This document shows, in pieces, positions 1 to 10,097 of a DNA stretch of 64,000 nucleotides (its first letter is position 1; each line of letters starts with the position of its first letter). This DNA is from Bacteroides mediterraneensis (GTDB taxonomy: Bacteria; Bacteroidota; Bacteroidia; Bacteroidales; Bacteroidaceae). A program made the position numbers and the translations under genes. Under the pieces are notes generated by a model. The model was not told the origin of the DNA. It was given only the letters and a program-made list of their open reading frames with translations, and made no database searches. The stretch spans positions 868,001 through 932,000 of the forward strand of contig NZ_DAJPEN010000001.1 of NCBI RefSeq assembly GCF_025993685.1, read 5' to 3'.

Positions 1-3000
1 ACCGTCGGGCTATCAAGTACGGGCAGAAAGATGCAGCCAACGAGATTCTTCGTACGGAGGTGCTGAGCCGTCTGGAACGGCAGGAGCCGGTGGCAGTGGT
101 CACTTACCCGGAAGCCTTGGCCGAAAAAGTGGTATCCCGGAACCAGCTTTCCGCATCGACCTTGACATTGAAGGTGGGGCAGAAGGAAGATACCGGAAAG
201 CTTATGGAAAAACTTTCCGGCTATGGTTTTGAACATGTGGACTATGTGTACGAGCCGGGACAGTTTGCCTTGCGAGGGAGTATCCTGGACGTATATTCCT
301 TTGCGTCGGAATATCCTTATCGAATCGACTTCTTCGGTGATGAGATTGACAGCATCCGGACGTTTGAAGTCGAGACACAGCTGTCGAAAGAGAAAAAGGA
401 GTCGGTGAGCATCGTGCCGGAACTGTCCACCTCGGAAGGTTCGGATATCTGTTTCTTGGACTTCGTTTCAAAAGATGCGATTCTTTGGGTAAAGGATTTG
501 CTTTGGGTACGCGAACGTATTCAGGCGGTTCATGAAGAGACCGTATCGCCTCAGGCGTTGAAAGCCTACGAAGGAGAGCAGACAGAGCTGATGAATCTTT
601 CCCGGAAACTGATTGACGGGGCTGAGTTTACGGTGTGTGCCTTGGAGTTTTTCCGGATTGATTTCGGGCATAAGGCCATAGGAACTCCTCAGGCACGGAT
701 GAAGTTTGAAACTTCTGTACAACCAATTTTTCATAAGAATTTTGATTTGGTATCCAGTTCCTTTACCGACTTCCTGCAACGGGGTTATTGTCTGTATATC
801 TGTTCGGATAGTGCCAAACAGACGGAGCGATTGAAAGATATCTTTCAGGAAAGAGGAGACCGGATTACGTTTGAGCCGGTGGACCGTACGCTGCACGAGG
901 GCTTTGTGGACCATACCCTTCGGATGTGTGTGTTTACAGACCATCAGATATTCGACCGTTTTCATAAATACAACCTCCGAAGTGACAAAGCCCGTAGCGG
1001 AAAGGTGGCGTTGTCACTGAAGGAACTGAACACGTTTGAACCGGGAGACTATGTGGTGCATATCGACCATGGTATCGGCCGTTTTGCGGGACTGGTGCGC
1101 ATCCCGAACGGGAATACTACGCAGGAGGTCATCAAGCTGGTGTATCAGAATGACGACGTAGTGTTTGTGTCCATTCATTCGCTGCATAAAATCTCGAAAT
1201 ACAAAGGCAAGGAAGGCGAACAGCCGCGCATCAGCAAGCTGGGAACTGGTGCTTGGGAGAAAATCAAGGAACGGACGAAGACCAAGATTAAGGACATTGC
1301 CCGCGATTTGATTAAATTGTATTCGCAGCGTAAACAGGAAAAAGGATTTAAATATAGCCCCGACAGCTTCTTGCAGCACGAACTGGAGGCCAGCTTCCTA
1401 TACGAGGATACGCCCGACCAGCTGAAGGCTACTCAAGACGTGAAGGCGGACATGGAGAGCGACAAGCCGATGGACCGTCTGGTGTGCGGGGACGTGGGCT
1501 TCGGAAAGACGGAGGTGGCCATCCGGGCAGCTTTCAAGGCAGTGGCCGACAACAAGCAGGTGGCGGTACTGGTACCGACTACGGTGTTGGCTTTCCAGCA
1601 TTACCAAACGTTTAAGAAGCGTCTGGAGGGGATGCCTTGCAAGGTGGAATACTTGAGTCGCGCGCGGACTGCAAAAGATACCAGCCGCATCCTGAAGGAA
1701 CTGGCCGAAGGAAGCATCAATATACTCATTGGTACGCACAAGATTATCGGGAAGAGTGTGAAGTTCAAGGATTTGGGATTGCTGATTATTGACGAGGAGC
1801 AGAAGTTCGGGGTGAGCGTGAAGGAGAAACTCCGTCAGATAAAGGTGAACGTGGATACATTGACTATGACGGCTACGCCGATTCCGCGTACGCTTCAGTT
1901 CTCACTGATGGGAGCCCGTGACTTGTCGGTTATCCAGACTCCGCCACCCAACCGATATCCGATTCAGACAGAAGTGCACACGTTTAATGAGGAAATCATT
2001 ACCGAGGCCATCAACTTCGAAATGAGCCGTAACGGGCAGGTCTTTTTTGTGAACAACCGGATTCAGAATCTGGCGGAACTGAAGGCCATGATTCAGCGGA
2101 ATATTCCGGACTGCCGGGTGTGCATCGGACACGGACAGATGCAGCCGGAGGAACTGGAAAAGATTATCTTCGATTTTGTCAACTATGACTACGATGTGCT
2201 GCTGGCTACGACTATCATTGAGAGTGGTATCGATATTCCCAATGCCAATACTATTATTATCAACCAGGCGCAGAACTTCGGATTGAGCGACCTGCATCAG
2301 ATGCGGGGGCGTGTGGGACGAAGCAACAAGAAAGCTTTCTGCTACTTGCTGGCTCCTCCGTTGTCTTCACTGACACCGGAAGCCAAACGCCGTTTGCAGG
2401 CCATCGAGAATTTCAGTGACTTGGGTAGTGGTATTCACATTGCCATGCAGGATTTGGACATCCGTGGAGCCGGGAACATGCTGGGAGCTGAACAGAGCGG
2501 ATTCATTGCCGACTTGGGATATGAAACTTATCAGAAGATTCTGAACGAGGCAGTGACCGAACTGAAAAACGAAGAATTTGCCGACTTGTATGCGGATGAA
2601 ATCAAGGCCGGCGAAGAGAAAATCAGCGGCGAAGAGTTTGTGGATGAATGTACCGTGGAAAGTGACCTGGAGTTGCTGTTCCCGAATGAATACATTCCGA
2701 GCAGCAGTGAGCGTATGCTGTTGTACCGGGAGCTGGACAAGTTGGAACTGGACAAGGATGTGGAGGCGTTCAGGGCCCGATTGCTCGACCGCTTTGGAAA
2801 GATTCCTCCCGAAGGAGAAGAGTTGCTGCGCATTGTGCCGTTGAGGCGGCTGGCCAAGCGCCTCGGAGTGGAGAAAGTGGTGTTGAAAGCCCAGCGCATG
2901 ACCCTCTTTTTTGTCAGCAACCTGGACAGTCCGTATTATCAGAGTATGGCTTTCGGAAAGATTATTTCTTATATGTCCAAGAACCCTCGTTACTGCAATT

Positions 3001-3113
3001 TGCGGGAACAGAACGGACGCCGGAGCATGGTGGTTTCCAAGGTGACCAACGTGAAAGATGCAGTCAGTATCCTGCAGGAAATTGTCAGCCTGGAAGGAGA
3101 AAAGGCTCAGTAG
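1..3113 (+). CDS. mfd: Transcription-repair coupling factor Mfd (5' end outside window)
   Basis: Mfd is a DNA translocase that removes RNA polymerase stalled at lesions and recruits nucleotide excision repair. The reading frame is open to the window edge (first full codon at position 3), so the N-terminus is missing and about 1,036 residues are visible. In order I see a UvrB-like N-terminal part, a CarD-like RNA-polymerase-interacting segment (PGDYVVHIDHGIGRF), Walker A GDVGFGKTE, the DEEQ box in LLIIDEEQKFG, helicase motif VI QMRGRVGRS, and a C-terminal TRCF domain. This domain order is diagnostic. The next gene starts 137 bp downstream and is functionally unrelated. Confidence 0.97.
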   Translation, partial: RRAIKYGQKDAANEILRTEVLSRLERQEPVAVVTYPEALAEKVVSRNQLSASTLTLKVGQKEDTGKLMEKLSGYGFEHVDYVYEPGQFALRGSILDVYSFASEYPYRIDFFGDEIDSIRTFEVETQLSKEKKESVSIVPELSTSEGSDICFLDFVSKDAILWVKDLLWVRERIQAVHEETVSPQALKAYEGEQTELMNLSRKLIDGAEFTVCALEFFRIDFGHKAIGTPQARMKFETSVQPIFHKNFDLVSSSFTDFLQRGYCLYICSDSAKQTERLKDIFQERGDRITFEPVDRTLHEGFVDHTLRMCVFTDHQIFDRFHKYNLRSDKARSGKVALSLKELNTFEPGDYVVHIDHGIGRFAGLVRIPNGNTTQEVIKLVYQNDDVVFVSIHSLHKISKYKGKEGEQPRISKLGTGAWEKIKERTKTKIKDIARDLIKLYSQRKQEKGFKYSPDSFLQHELEASFLYEDTPDQLKATQDVKADMESDKPMDRLVCGDVGFGKTEVAIRAAFKAVADNKQVAVLVPTTVLAFQHYQTFKKRLEGMPCKVEYLSRARTAKDTSRILKELAEGSINILIGTHKIIGKSVKFKDLGLLIIDEEQKFGVSVKEKLRQIKVNVDTLTMTATPIPRTLQFSLMGARDLSVIQTPPPNRYPIQTEVHTFNEEIITEAINFEMSRNGQVFFVNNRIQNLAELKAMIQRNIPDCRVCIGHGQMQPEELEKIIFDFVNYDYDVLLATTIIESGIDIPNANTIIINQAQNFGLSDLHQMRGRVGRSNKKAFCYLLAPPLSSLTPEAKRRLQAIENFSDLGSGIHIAMQDLDIRGAGNMLGAEQSGFIADLGYETYQKILNEAVTELKNEEFADLYADEIKAGEEKISGEEFVDECTVESDLELLFPNEYIPSSSERMLLYRELDKLELDKDVEAFRARLLDRFGKIPPEGEELLRIVPLRRLAKRLGVEKVVLKAQRMTLFFVSNLDSPYYQSMAFGKIISYMSKNPRYCNLREQNGRRSMVVSKVTNVKDAVSILQEIVSLEGEKAQ

Positions 3114-3250
3114 GCCCCGGTTGTCTCAATTGGGTGACAGTGGGATTGCATTTCTGTTTCAGTAAGCTTGAGGTGCTCCTTTTTCGGGGCAGAAGGAAAG
3201 GACCGGGAGGGATAATTGGCTATTTTTATGCCTCAAACTAAAAAAGGCTT

Positions 3251-4534
3251 ATGAGAAAAACAGGATGGATACTGCCGTTTCTGGTTTTCCCTTTGTGCAT
3301 GCAGGGGCAGACGGCACGTGAAGAGATTGATGAGAATCCGGCACTGGCGGGAGGAAAATACTATGCCTATGAGGTACCCGATGTGCAACTTACACCTGCT
3401 CCCGCGGGTTATACTCCTTTTTATATATCGATGTTCGCCCGTCATGGTTCGCGTTATCTGACGAAGGAGAAGAAATATACCCAGCCTTTGTCGCTTCTCC
3501 TTGCAGCGGATGAGGCCGGGGTGCTGACTGCAGACGGAAAGCGGGCATTGAAGGTGGTGGCTGCTTTGGCTCAGGAAGCCGAAGCACGTTATGGCGAGCT
3601 GACGCCGAAAGGGGCGCGGCAACATCGGGAGCTGATAGACCGGATGTACCGGCATTATCCGGAGGTATTCAGTGACGGAGCACATGTGGATGCACGTTCT
3701 ACCTATAAAACACGGGCCTTTCTTTCCATGGCAGCCGGTTGTGTGGAATTGAAGGGGTTGAACCCCAAGCTGCACATCACCACGCAGTCCAGTGAGGCAG
3801 ATGCCTATTATATAAAGTACAAGAATCCTTTGTATGAAGCGCAGCATCTGGAGAACAGTGACTCGGTGTATCGTGTGGCAGATAGCGTGTATGTGCATCC
3901 GGCACGCTTGATGAAACAGCTGTTTCGTGATTCTTCTTACGTAGAGACTCATATCCAGCCGGTGAAGTTGATGACAGACTTGTTTGAGTTACATGGCATC
4001 AGCCAAAGCAGTGACCGTCAGCCTGATTTGTCTTTTCTGTTCACTTCGCAGGAACGGTATGACTTGTGGCAGCGCAACAACTTTGAATGGTATTATGAGA
4101 AAGGAGCTTCCCCATTGAGTGACGGCTGCATGTACAAGCTCGAAAAAAATCTGTTGAAAAATTTTATCGAAACAGCCGATACCGTGATTGCTTCCCGAAA
4201 GAATGGAGTGACGTTGCGTTATGGACATGACACGAACCTGGCTCCTCTGGCGGTACTGATGGCCATCAATGACTTACAGGCTTCCACGGCGGACTGGCAG
4301 CACGTTGCGGATACGTACCGTACCTATCGCATCATTCCGATGTGTGGAAATGTGCAACTGATATTCTACCGTAAGAAAGGGGTGAAAGAGGTGCTGGTCA
4401 AGGTGCTGTTGAACGAACGCGAGGTGAAGCTGCCGCTTCACAGTGAGATGGCTCCTTATTATGCTTGGAAAGACGTTCGGAGTTACTGGAAAAAAGTGGT
4501 GGAAAGTATTCAGCTTCCGGCGCAGGTGAAGTAA
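3251..4534 (+). CDS. Secreted histidine acid phosphatase (phytase/MINPP-like)
   Basis: This is a 427-residue protein with a signal peptide (charged start, hydrophobic run, likely cleavage after CMQGQ). The branch-2 histidine phosphatase motif RHGSR lies at residues 64-68, with the nucleophile H65. The distal acid-base motif is GHDTN, with H326-D327. HD is typical of acid phosphatases, whereas MINPP enzymes have HAE. Family members dephosphorylate phytate or other phosphomonoesters in the periplasm or at the surface. A strong terminator follows, so it is probably its own transcription unit. Its position beside a TonB receptor and a second phosphatase suggests phosphate scavenging. The substrate is not determined by the sequence. 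Confidence 0.88.
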   Translation: MRKTGWILPFLVFPLCMQGQTAREEIDENPALAGGKYYAYEVPDVQLTPAPAGYTPFYISMFARHGSRYLTKEKKYTQPLSLLLAADEAGVLTADGKRALKVVAALAQEAEARYGELTPKGARQHRELIDRMYRHYPEVFSDGAHVDARSTYKTRAFLSMAAGCVELKGLNPKLHITTQSSEADAYYIKYKNPLYEAQHLENSDSVYRVADSVYVHPARLMKQLFRDSSYVETHIQPVKLMTDLFELHGISQSSDRQPDLSFLFTSQERYDLWQRNNFEWYYEKGASPLSDGCMYKLEKNLLKNFIETADTVIASRKNGVTLRYGHDTNLAPLAVLMAINDLQASTADWQHVADTYRTYRIIPMCGNVQLIFYRKKGVKEVLVKVLLNEREVKLPLHSEMAPYYAWKDVRSYWKKVVESIQLPAQVK

Positions 4535-4560
4535 CCTGGAGGTATTATACATATTGTAAG

Positions 4561-4598
4561 GAGAGGTATTCCTTTTTGAAAGGGATACCTCTTTTTTT
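4561..4598 (+). terminator. Rho-independent terminator after the acid phosphatase
   Basis: The arms agaggtat (4562-4569) and atacctct (4585-4592) form a perfect 8-bp stem, extended inward by C-G pairs. They are followed by a run of seven T. It separates the phosphatase gene from the TonB receptor gene. Confidence 0.8.
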
Positions 4599-4669
4599 AT
4601 GCACGTATCTCTTGCCTAAATGTAACAAAAAAGAAATTTCTATGCAATACGGATGAAAATGGGATGGGA

Positions 4670-4677
4670 TACTTTTG
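4670..4677 (+). promoter_or_regulatory. Bacteroidales -7 promoter element for the TonB receptor
   Basis: TACTTTTG matches the Bacteroidales -7 consensus TAnnTTTG and lies 20 nt before the ATG at 4697, just after a terminator. No clear -33 TTTG sits at the usual 19-21 bp spacing, so strength is uncertain. Confidence 0.45.
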
Positions 4678-4696
4678 CGGCAAATAAGAAAAGCAA

Positions 4697-7351
4697 ATGA
4701 AAGCAAGTATCGTTTTGGCATTGTTGTCACTGATGTCTGCAAGTGTGCAGGCCAGTGTGGTAAAAGGAAAGATTAAGGATGCACAGACAGGAGAGGAAAT
4801 TATCGGTGCATCGGTAATGGTAAAAGAAGAGCCCGGAAAGGGAGCTGTTACGGGGTTGGACGGTAGTTTTAATCTGTCTGTCAATCGGGATAAATATACA
4901 TTGGTCTGTTCTTATGTGGGATACAAAAAATATGAGGTGACTATCACCCCAGACAAGAAAGAAATCGTGATTCCGTTGAAAACCGATGACGTGGCACTGG
5001 ATGAAGTCGTGGTGGTGGCCTCCAATCCGGGAAGAACGGAAGCTGGGGCACGCGGCATTGAACGTCAGGCGATGAATGTGGTCAACGTGATGAGTGCCAA
5101 GGCCATCGAACTTTCTCCGGATATCACGGTAGCGAATGTGATTCAACGTATGTCGGGCGTGACCATTGAGCGGAACAGTAGTGGAGAAGGCCAGTATGCG
5201 ATTCTGCGTGGTATGGACAAGCGTTACAATTATACCTTGATTAATGGGGTGAAGATTCCGAGTCCGGACAACAAGAACCGTTTCGTGCCGCTGGATATTT
5301 TCCCGTCGGAGATGCTCGACCGTCTGGAAGTAACCAAATCGCTGACCGCCAATATGGAAGGTGATGGAATCGGAGGAGCAGTCAACCTGATTATGAAGGA
5401 TGCGCCTACGGAACGGCAGTTTACCGTGAATTTGTCGACCGGTTACAATGCCATGTATTTCGGCCGTGACTTCCAGTCGTTCAACCACGGGGCCATTGTC
5501 AAACAGTCGCCTTATGAACAGATGGGTATGCCGGAAGATAACCGGGTGACCATGGATAATTTCACAACCGACAACTTACGGATGAGTTGGAAAAAGCCCT
5601 TGCCGGATCTGACTGCCGGAATTTCTTATGGCGACCGTTTCTTTCAGAACAAGCTGGGCGTGATGCTGGCCGGCAGTTTCCTGAATACCTATCGTGGTAA
5701 GGAAAGCCAGTTGTATTATCAGCCGGGCACCACTCACAACGGCATTGAGTATCGTAATTACTCTTCCCAGCAGACCCGTATCGGGGCGCATGCTAAACTG
5801 GACTATTTCATTAACGAACATCATAAGCTGACCTGGTATAATGGTTACATGGATATGCGTGAAGCAGAAGTGCGCGACGGACATGACGACAAGGAAGGGG
5901 CAGTACGTATGAAGTGGAACCATCAGTATATCATCAACTCAACCTTGAAAGGTGAACATTCCTTTTTGGACGATGGGGCGCTTCGCCTGAACTGGTCGGC
6001 CGTTATCTCGAAAGCCTACAGTGAGACTCCGGATAATACGGAAATTTTCTTGCAAGGCACACACGTACAGACTTCTGGAGCAGCTACCCGGCGTTGGGAA
6101 CACAATTCGGATAAAGATAAGGCGGGATATGTGGACTTGATGTACAAACTGAAATTGGACGGTGGTTCTGTCTTTGATTTCTCCGTAGGAGGTATGTATC
6201 GCGACAAAAAACGTGACAGCTTTTTCAATGAATATACCTTTAACTCGGCGACGGGAGTGAAAGATCCGCAATATCAGGGGGAAGACTGGAATAACTATGA
6301 TGAGATTTTGTTTACTCCCTTGAAATACGGTAACATCAGTGACCCGTTGAACTACGATGCTTCTGAAAAGATTGGCGCAGGCTACGGAATGGTGAAATAT
6401 ACCTATCGGAAATGGGAGTTCATTGCGGGAGTACGTGTGGAACATACCAATCAAGGATATGTATTGAAGTTCCCGACCGAGAATGAAGATCCCGAGGGAA
6501 ACCAGAAGTATACGGATATGCTGCCCAGCTTTCATGCAAAATATGGAGTGCATAAAAATGCCAACCTGCGTTTCTCGTACGCACGGTCTATCAACCGCCC
6601 CAGCTTCTTTGAGATTGTGCCTTACAGCATTATCAATGAAGACTACAAGGAAAAGGGTAATCCGGATTTGAAACATACCGTGGCCGACAACATTGACCTG
6701 CGCTATGAATATTTCCCGAAATCATCCGAACAGTTTATGGTGGGCATGTTCTACAAACGGTTGCAGAACCCGATTGAATATGGTCTGTTGAACGAAGGGC
6801 AGGATACCTATTACAAGCCGATGAACTTCGGAGATGCGACCAATCTGGGCGTGGAAGTAGATATCATGAAATACTTTAACTGGTTCGGTATCAAGGCCAA
6901 TTATACGTATACCCACTCTACGATTACGACCGAGAAGCGTATCATGGACGGCAACGATGTGAAGAGCATTTCGCAGACACGTCCTTTGTTCGGACAGGCG
7001 GCCCATGTGGCGAATTTATCGTTGCTTTTCAAAAGCACCAAGTATGGCTGGGAAGGACAGATTGCCGGAAGTTACACAGGAAAACGTTTGAGCGATATTT
7101 CCAACTGGTACAATGATGATATTTGGGAAGACGGCTACATGCAGCTGGATGCGTCTGTGGAAAAGAGCTTCAAGAACGGCATCAGTATTTTTGCCAAAGC
7201 GTCCAATCTGCTGGACACTCCTTTGTTACGATTCATTCAGAAAGGTCCGCAAACAGCGAGTGTAACCTCGGAACGGAAGGACGGGAATGTGATAGAACGG
7301 AAAGAATGGCACGGACAGTCGTTCATGCTGGGAATCAGATATAAACTATAA
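4697..7351 (+). CDS. TonB-dependent outer-membrane receptor
   Basis: This 884-residue protein has a signal peptide. Residues about 20-105 form a carboxypeptidase-D-like regulatory domain (begins VVKGKIKDAQTGEEIIGAS), followed by a plug domain (around residues 130-240, ILRGMDKRYNYTLINGVKI). The rest is a 22-strand-type barrel ending in an aromatic-rich strand, FMLGIRYKL. The plug resembles the TIGR01782-type receptors better than SusC. No SusD gene is adjacent; the downstream partner is a different lipoprotein. It probably imports a substrate released by the flanking phosphatases, which is an inference from context. The receptor family assignment is secure; the ligand is not. Confidence 0.93.
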   Translation: MKASIVLALLSLMSASVQASVVKGKIKDAQTGEEIIGASVMVKEEPGKGAVTGLDGSFNLSVNRDKYTLVCSYVGYKKYEVTITPDKKEIVIPLKTDDVALDEVVVVASNPGRTEAGARGIERQAMNVVNVMSAKAIELSPDITVANVIQRMSGVTIERNSSGEGQYAILRGMDKRYNYTLINGVKIPSPDNKNRFVPLDIFPSEMLDRLEVTKSLTANMEGDGIGGAVNLIMKDAPTERQFTVNLSTGYNAMYFGRDFQSFNHGAIVKQSPYEQMGMPEDNRVTMDNFTTDNLRMSWKKPLPDLTAGISYGDRFFQNKLGVMLAGSFLNTYRGKESQLYYQPGTTHNGIEYRNYSSQQTRIGAHAKLDYFINEHHKLTWYNGYMDMREAEVRDGHDDKEGAVRMKWNHQYIINSTLKGEHSFLDDGALRLNWSAVISKAYSETPDNTEIFLQGTHVQTSGAATRRWEHNSDKDKAGYVDLMYKLKLDGGSVFDFSVGGMYRDKKRDSFFNEYTFNSATGVKDPQYQGEDWNNYDEILFTPLKYGNISDPLNYDASEKIGAGYGMVKYTYRKWEFIAGVRVEHTNQGYVLKFPTENEDPEGNQKYTDMLPSFHAKYGVHKNANLRFSYARSINRPSFFEIVPYSIINEDYKEKGNPDLKHTVADNIDLRYEYFPKSSEQFMVGMFYKRLQNPIEYGLLNEGQDTYYKPMNFGDATNLGVEVDIMKYFNWFGIKANYTYTHSTITTEKRIMDGNDVKSISQTRPLFGQAAHVANLSLLFKSTKYGWEGQIAGSYTGKRLSDISNWYNDDIWEDGYMQLDASVEKSFKNGISIFAKASNLLDTPLLRFIQKGPQTASVTSERKDGNVIERKEWHGQSFMLGIRYKL

Positions 7352-7392
7352 TAAACTATACATATTTAACTAGTAACTAAATTTATTACGTA

Positions 7393-8808
7393 ATGAGACT
7401 GAAAAATTATTTGCTGGCAAGTACAGCTTTGGTAGCGTTGTCGTTTATGGCCGCTTGTACGGAAGAAGATCCAATCTCTAATGGTGACGGTACTGAGAAT
7501 ACAGATGGAAATGATGAAAATAATGGTGGAAACAGTGAGGAAACCGATGACAATGTCATTGTCTGGCCTGCTGATACCATCGTAAAGCTTACGGATCATT
7601 ATACTGTGCCGGAAGGAAAGAGCCTGGTGATAAAGGAAGGAGCACAAATCATTGTAAGTTCAGACGGAGTAGGAGCCAATCACGCACCGATTGAGTTTAC
7701 TGTCAATGGTAATTTGTATTGTGAAGGAACTGCTGAAAAACCGATTCTGTTCTCTGTCCCAGAGAATGAACGCACCAATGAAAATATTTTTGAAGGCCTT
7801 TGGGGTGGGATTGTGGCCAGTGCTACTTGTGAGGAAATGCTGATTGACCATACCATCATTGAATATACGGGAGGTCAGGTAATTGAAGGTTCTCCTGCAG
7901 CAAGCGCTGAAATCTATACAGCCGGAGATGACGCCTATCCCCAGATTACCACTAACAACATTAACGGACGTTATGTGATTACCAATTCCATCCTGCGCAA
8001 CGGCTGGTCGGATGGTATTTACCTGATGGGAGGAAATGCCATTATTGCCAATAATATTTTCGCCGCCAACGGATACGACGGGGCAGAAGCTGTAAACGTA
8101 AAAGCCGGTTGCGTGGTCGATGTGGCCGACAATGTGATGTTCAGTCCGAATACCAACGGCTTGAAGCTGTCCAGCTCCGGTCAGAGCGAAGACCGCGCAA
8201 TGGCCAAAATCCAGGCTTACAACAACACCATTATCAATGCCGGATGGCGTCGTGACGGTGAAAAAGGCGGTTGCGTGTATGTCGAAAAGAATGCGTTGGC
8301 AAATGTCTTCAATAACCTGATGGTGAACTGCAAGTTCAGAGCTATGACTCCGAATTATGACATTCCGAATAATGTGGATGAAGGCTATAACGACCAGTCT
8401 GTCATTGATTATAACTATTATGCTTCCGGTACACAGAAAAGTGATGTCGTGTTTACGGAAGAATCTGGTGTGGCTTATTCTTGGGAAGGATATGCATACG
8501 CACATGAAAACTACAATGAAGGTGTGGTAGATGCACACAGTGTGATTACAAAGACTGCTGAAGAATGTGCAGCCAATGACCCGAAATTTGTCAACTTCCC
8601 GATTAATGACGTAGCCTTGACAAATTACGTGTACGATGAGGCATGGGATTTCCAGGTAGAAGCTGGTTCTCCGGTATTGACCGGTGCGTATGACGGAAAC
8701 GATGCGGCACTGGCTCCTTATTTCGGGACAGAAGGTTTGAGCGTAAACGGCCAGACATATACATCTCCGAAAGTGGAAGCTCGTTTCGGTGCCTATGGCG
8801 CAAAATGA
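7393..8808 (+). CDS. Surface lipoprotein, predicted right-handed beta-helix
   Basis: This 471-residue protein has a lipobox ending SFMAAC, with C22 as the lipidated cysteine. The first 50 mature residues are a low-complexity Asp/Asn/Glu/Gly linker, as in surface-exposed Bacteroidales lipoproteins. The body has repeated short strands and Asn-rich turns (for example NGRYVITNSILRNG, NNTIINAGW), suggesting a pectate-lyase-like parallel beta-helix. It starts 41 bp after the TonB receptor and is very likely co-transcribed. It may take the place of SusD as the receptor's extracellular lid or binding partner. No catalytic function is assignable from sequence. Confidence 0.75.
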   Translation: MRLKNYLLASTALVALSFMAACTEEDPISNGDGTENTDGNDENNGGNSEETDDNVIVWPADTIVKLTDHYTVPEGKSLVIKEGAQIIVSSDGVGANHAPIEFTVNGNLYCEGTAEKPILFSVPENERTNENIFEGLWGGIVASATCEEMLIDHTIIEYTGGQVIEGSPAASAEIYTAGDDAYPQITTNNINGRYVITNSILRNGWSDGIYLMGGNAIIANNIFAANGYDGAEAVNVKAGCVVDVADNVMFSPNTNGLKLSSSGQSEDRAMAKIQAYNNTIINAGWRRDGEKGGCVYVEKNALANVFNNLMVNCKFRAMTPNYDIPNNVDEGYNDQSVIDYNYYASGTQKSDVVFTEESGVAYSWEGYAYAHENYNEGVVDAHSVITKTAEECAANDPKFVNFPINDVALTNYVYDEAWDFQVEAGSPVLTGAYDGNDAALAPYFGTEGLSVNGQTYTSPKVEARFGAYGAK

Positions 8809-8866
8809 TAAATTCCTTTTCTAGGTTTTGTTAAGTCAGTCTGTATTGACTGTATTTTTCCGAGTG

Positions 8867-8905
8867 GAATAAGTCCGGACAGTATGTTTCGGACTTATTC
8901 TTTGA
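8867..8905 (+). terminator. Stem-loop terminator after the beta-helix lipoprotein
   Basis: The arms gaataagtccg (8867-8877) and cggacttattc (8890-8900) form a perfect 11-bp stem with a 12-nt loop, followed by a short T-rich tract. The weak T tract means it could attenuate transcription into the metallophosphoesterase gene without fully stopping it. Confidence 0.65.
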
Positions 8906-8934
8906 ATACCTCAACTATTTTAAAGACTTGAATT

Positions 8935-9879
8935 ATGATTTCATTGAAGAGATTTTTCTGGACATGTTGTTTGTCCTTGTCTGTATTGGTAGCTTTTGCG
9001 CAAGAGGCTTCGGCATGGAAGGCGTTGGAAAAGCCGGTGAACTTTCTGTTGGCCAATGACTTGGGCCGTAACGGATATTACGACCAGAAGCCTATCGCCG
9101 AACTGATGGGACAGATGGCGGAGAATGTGGATATTGAAGCAGTAGTGGCTGCGGGGGATGTACACCATTTTGAAGGTGTCCGCAGTGTGAACGACCCGTT
9201 GTGGATGACCAACTATGAACTGATATACAGTCATCCGGAGCTGATGATTCCCTGGTATCCGGTTATGGGAAACCACGAATACCGTGGCAATACCCAGGCT
9301 GTATTGGATTACGCACAGGTAAGCGCTCGCTGGGAGATGCCTGCCCGTTATTACACAAAGGTGTTGGAGAATGATGATGTCACTGTGCGTCTGGTCATGA
9401 TTGACACGGCTCCTTTGCTGGACAAGTATCGGAAGGACGTGGAGAAATATCCGGATGCCTGCAAGCAGGACATGGACAAACAGCTGGCTTGGATGGACTC
9501 TGTGCTTACTGCGGCCACGGAAGACTGGGTGTTGGTTGTGGGGCATCATCCGATTTTTGCAGACACCGACAAAAGTGACGCGGAACGTCTGGACATGGAA
9601 AAAAGAGTGGACAGCGTATTGCGTAAGCATAAAAATGTAAATATGTATCTGTGCGGTCATATTCACAACTTCCAGCACATCCGCAAGCCGGGGAGTTCGA
9701 TAGATTATGTCGTAAATTCTTCCGGTTCGTTAAGCCGTAAGGTAAAAGCGGTCGATGGAACGCAGTTCTGTAGCGGTGAAACCGGATTTTCTTTGATTTC
9801 GGCTGATAAAAAAGAGTTGTGTCTGCACATGATTAATAAGGACGGCAAAGTCATTTATACCGTCCGGCAGGCTCGATAA
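8935..9879 (+). CDS. Secreted purple acid phosphatase-like metallophosphoesterase
   Basis: This 314-residue protein has a signal peptide (likely cleavage after VLVAFA). The calcineurin-like metal-binding motifs are present in order: an early Asp in ANDLGRNGYY, GDVHHF (D75), GNHEY (N113-H114), GHHPIF and GHIHNFQ. The spacing and length resemble tartrate-resistant acid phosphatase. It would hydrolyse phosphomonoesters in the periplasm or outside the cell. It follows the TonB receptor/lipoprotein pair with a stem-loop between them. Together with the upstream histidine acid phosphatase it supports a phosphate-scavenging role, which is an inference. Confidence 0.85.
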   Translation: MISLKRFFWTCCLSLSVLVAFAQEASAWKALEKPVNFLLANDLGRNGYYDQKPIAELMGQMAENVDIEAVVAAGDVHHFEGVRSVNDPLWMTNYELIYSHPELMIPWYPVMGNHEYRGNTQAVLDYAQVSARWEMPARYYTKVLENDDVTVRLVMIDTAPLLDKYRKDVEKYPDACKQDMDKQLAWMDSVLTAATEDWVLVVGHHPIFADTDKSDAERLDMEKRVDSVLRKHKNVNMYLCGHIHNFQHIRKPGSSIDYVVNSSGSLSRKVKAVDGTQFCSGETGFSLISADKKELCLHMINKDGKVIYTVRQAR

Positions 9880-10057
9880 AACGGTTTGTGTAATGGATTC
9901 CGAAGGGGAAAAATGAGATTTTATAAAATATTTTAGGAATAAAAATACATATAATGCATTCCGTTGTTTTGTAAACTCGACTTTGCGTTATTGTTTTTAG
10001 AAAGCTAATTTTCTCCTCATTTGTAGGTATTTTATGGGGAAAGAGTAGCGATTTGGC

Positions 10058-10097
10058 AAAAAAAGAGGCATTCGTTGGAACGGTGTCTCTTTTTTTG
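10058..10097 (+). terminator. Terminator with A/T-tract stem
   Basis: aaaaaaagaggca (10058-10070) pairs with tgtctcttttttt (10084-10096), with one G-T wobble, around a 13-nt loop. The A-tract and T-tract arms suggest activity in both directions. It would end transcription from the metallophosphoesterase gene. Confidence 0.7.

Noticed and set aside
5939..6676. Minus-strand 245-codon frame opposite the TonB receptor gene
   Set aside because: It is antisense to clear barrel-coding sequence and has no signature of its own.
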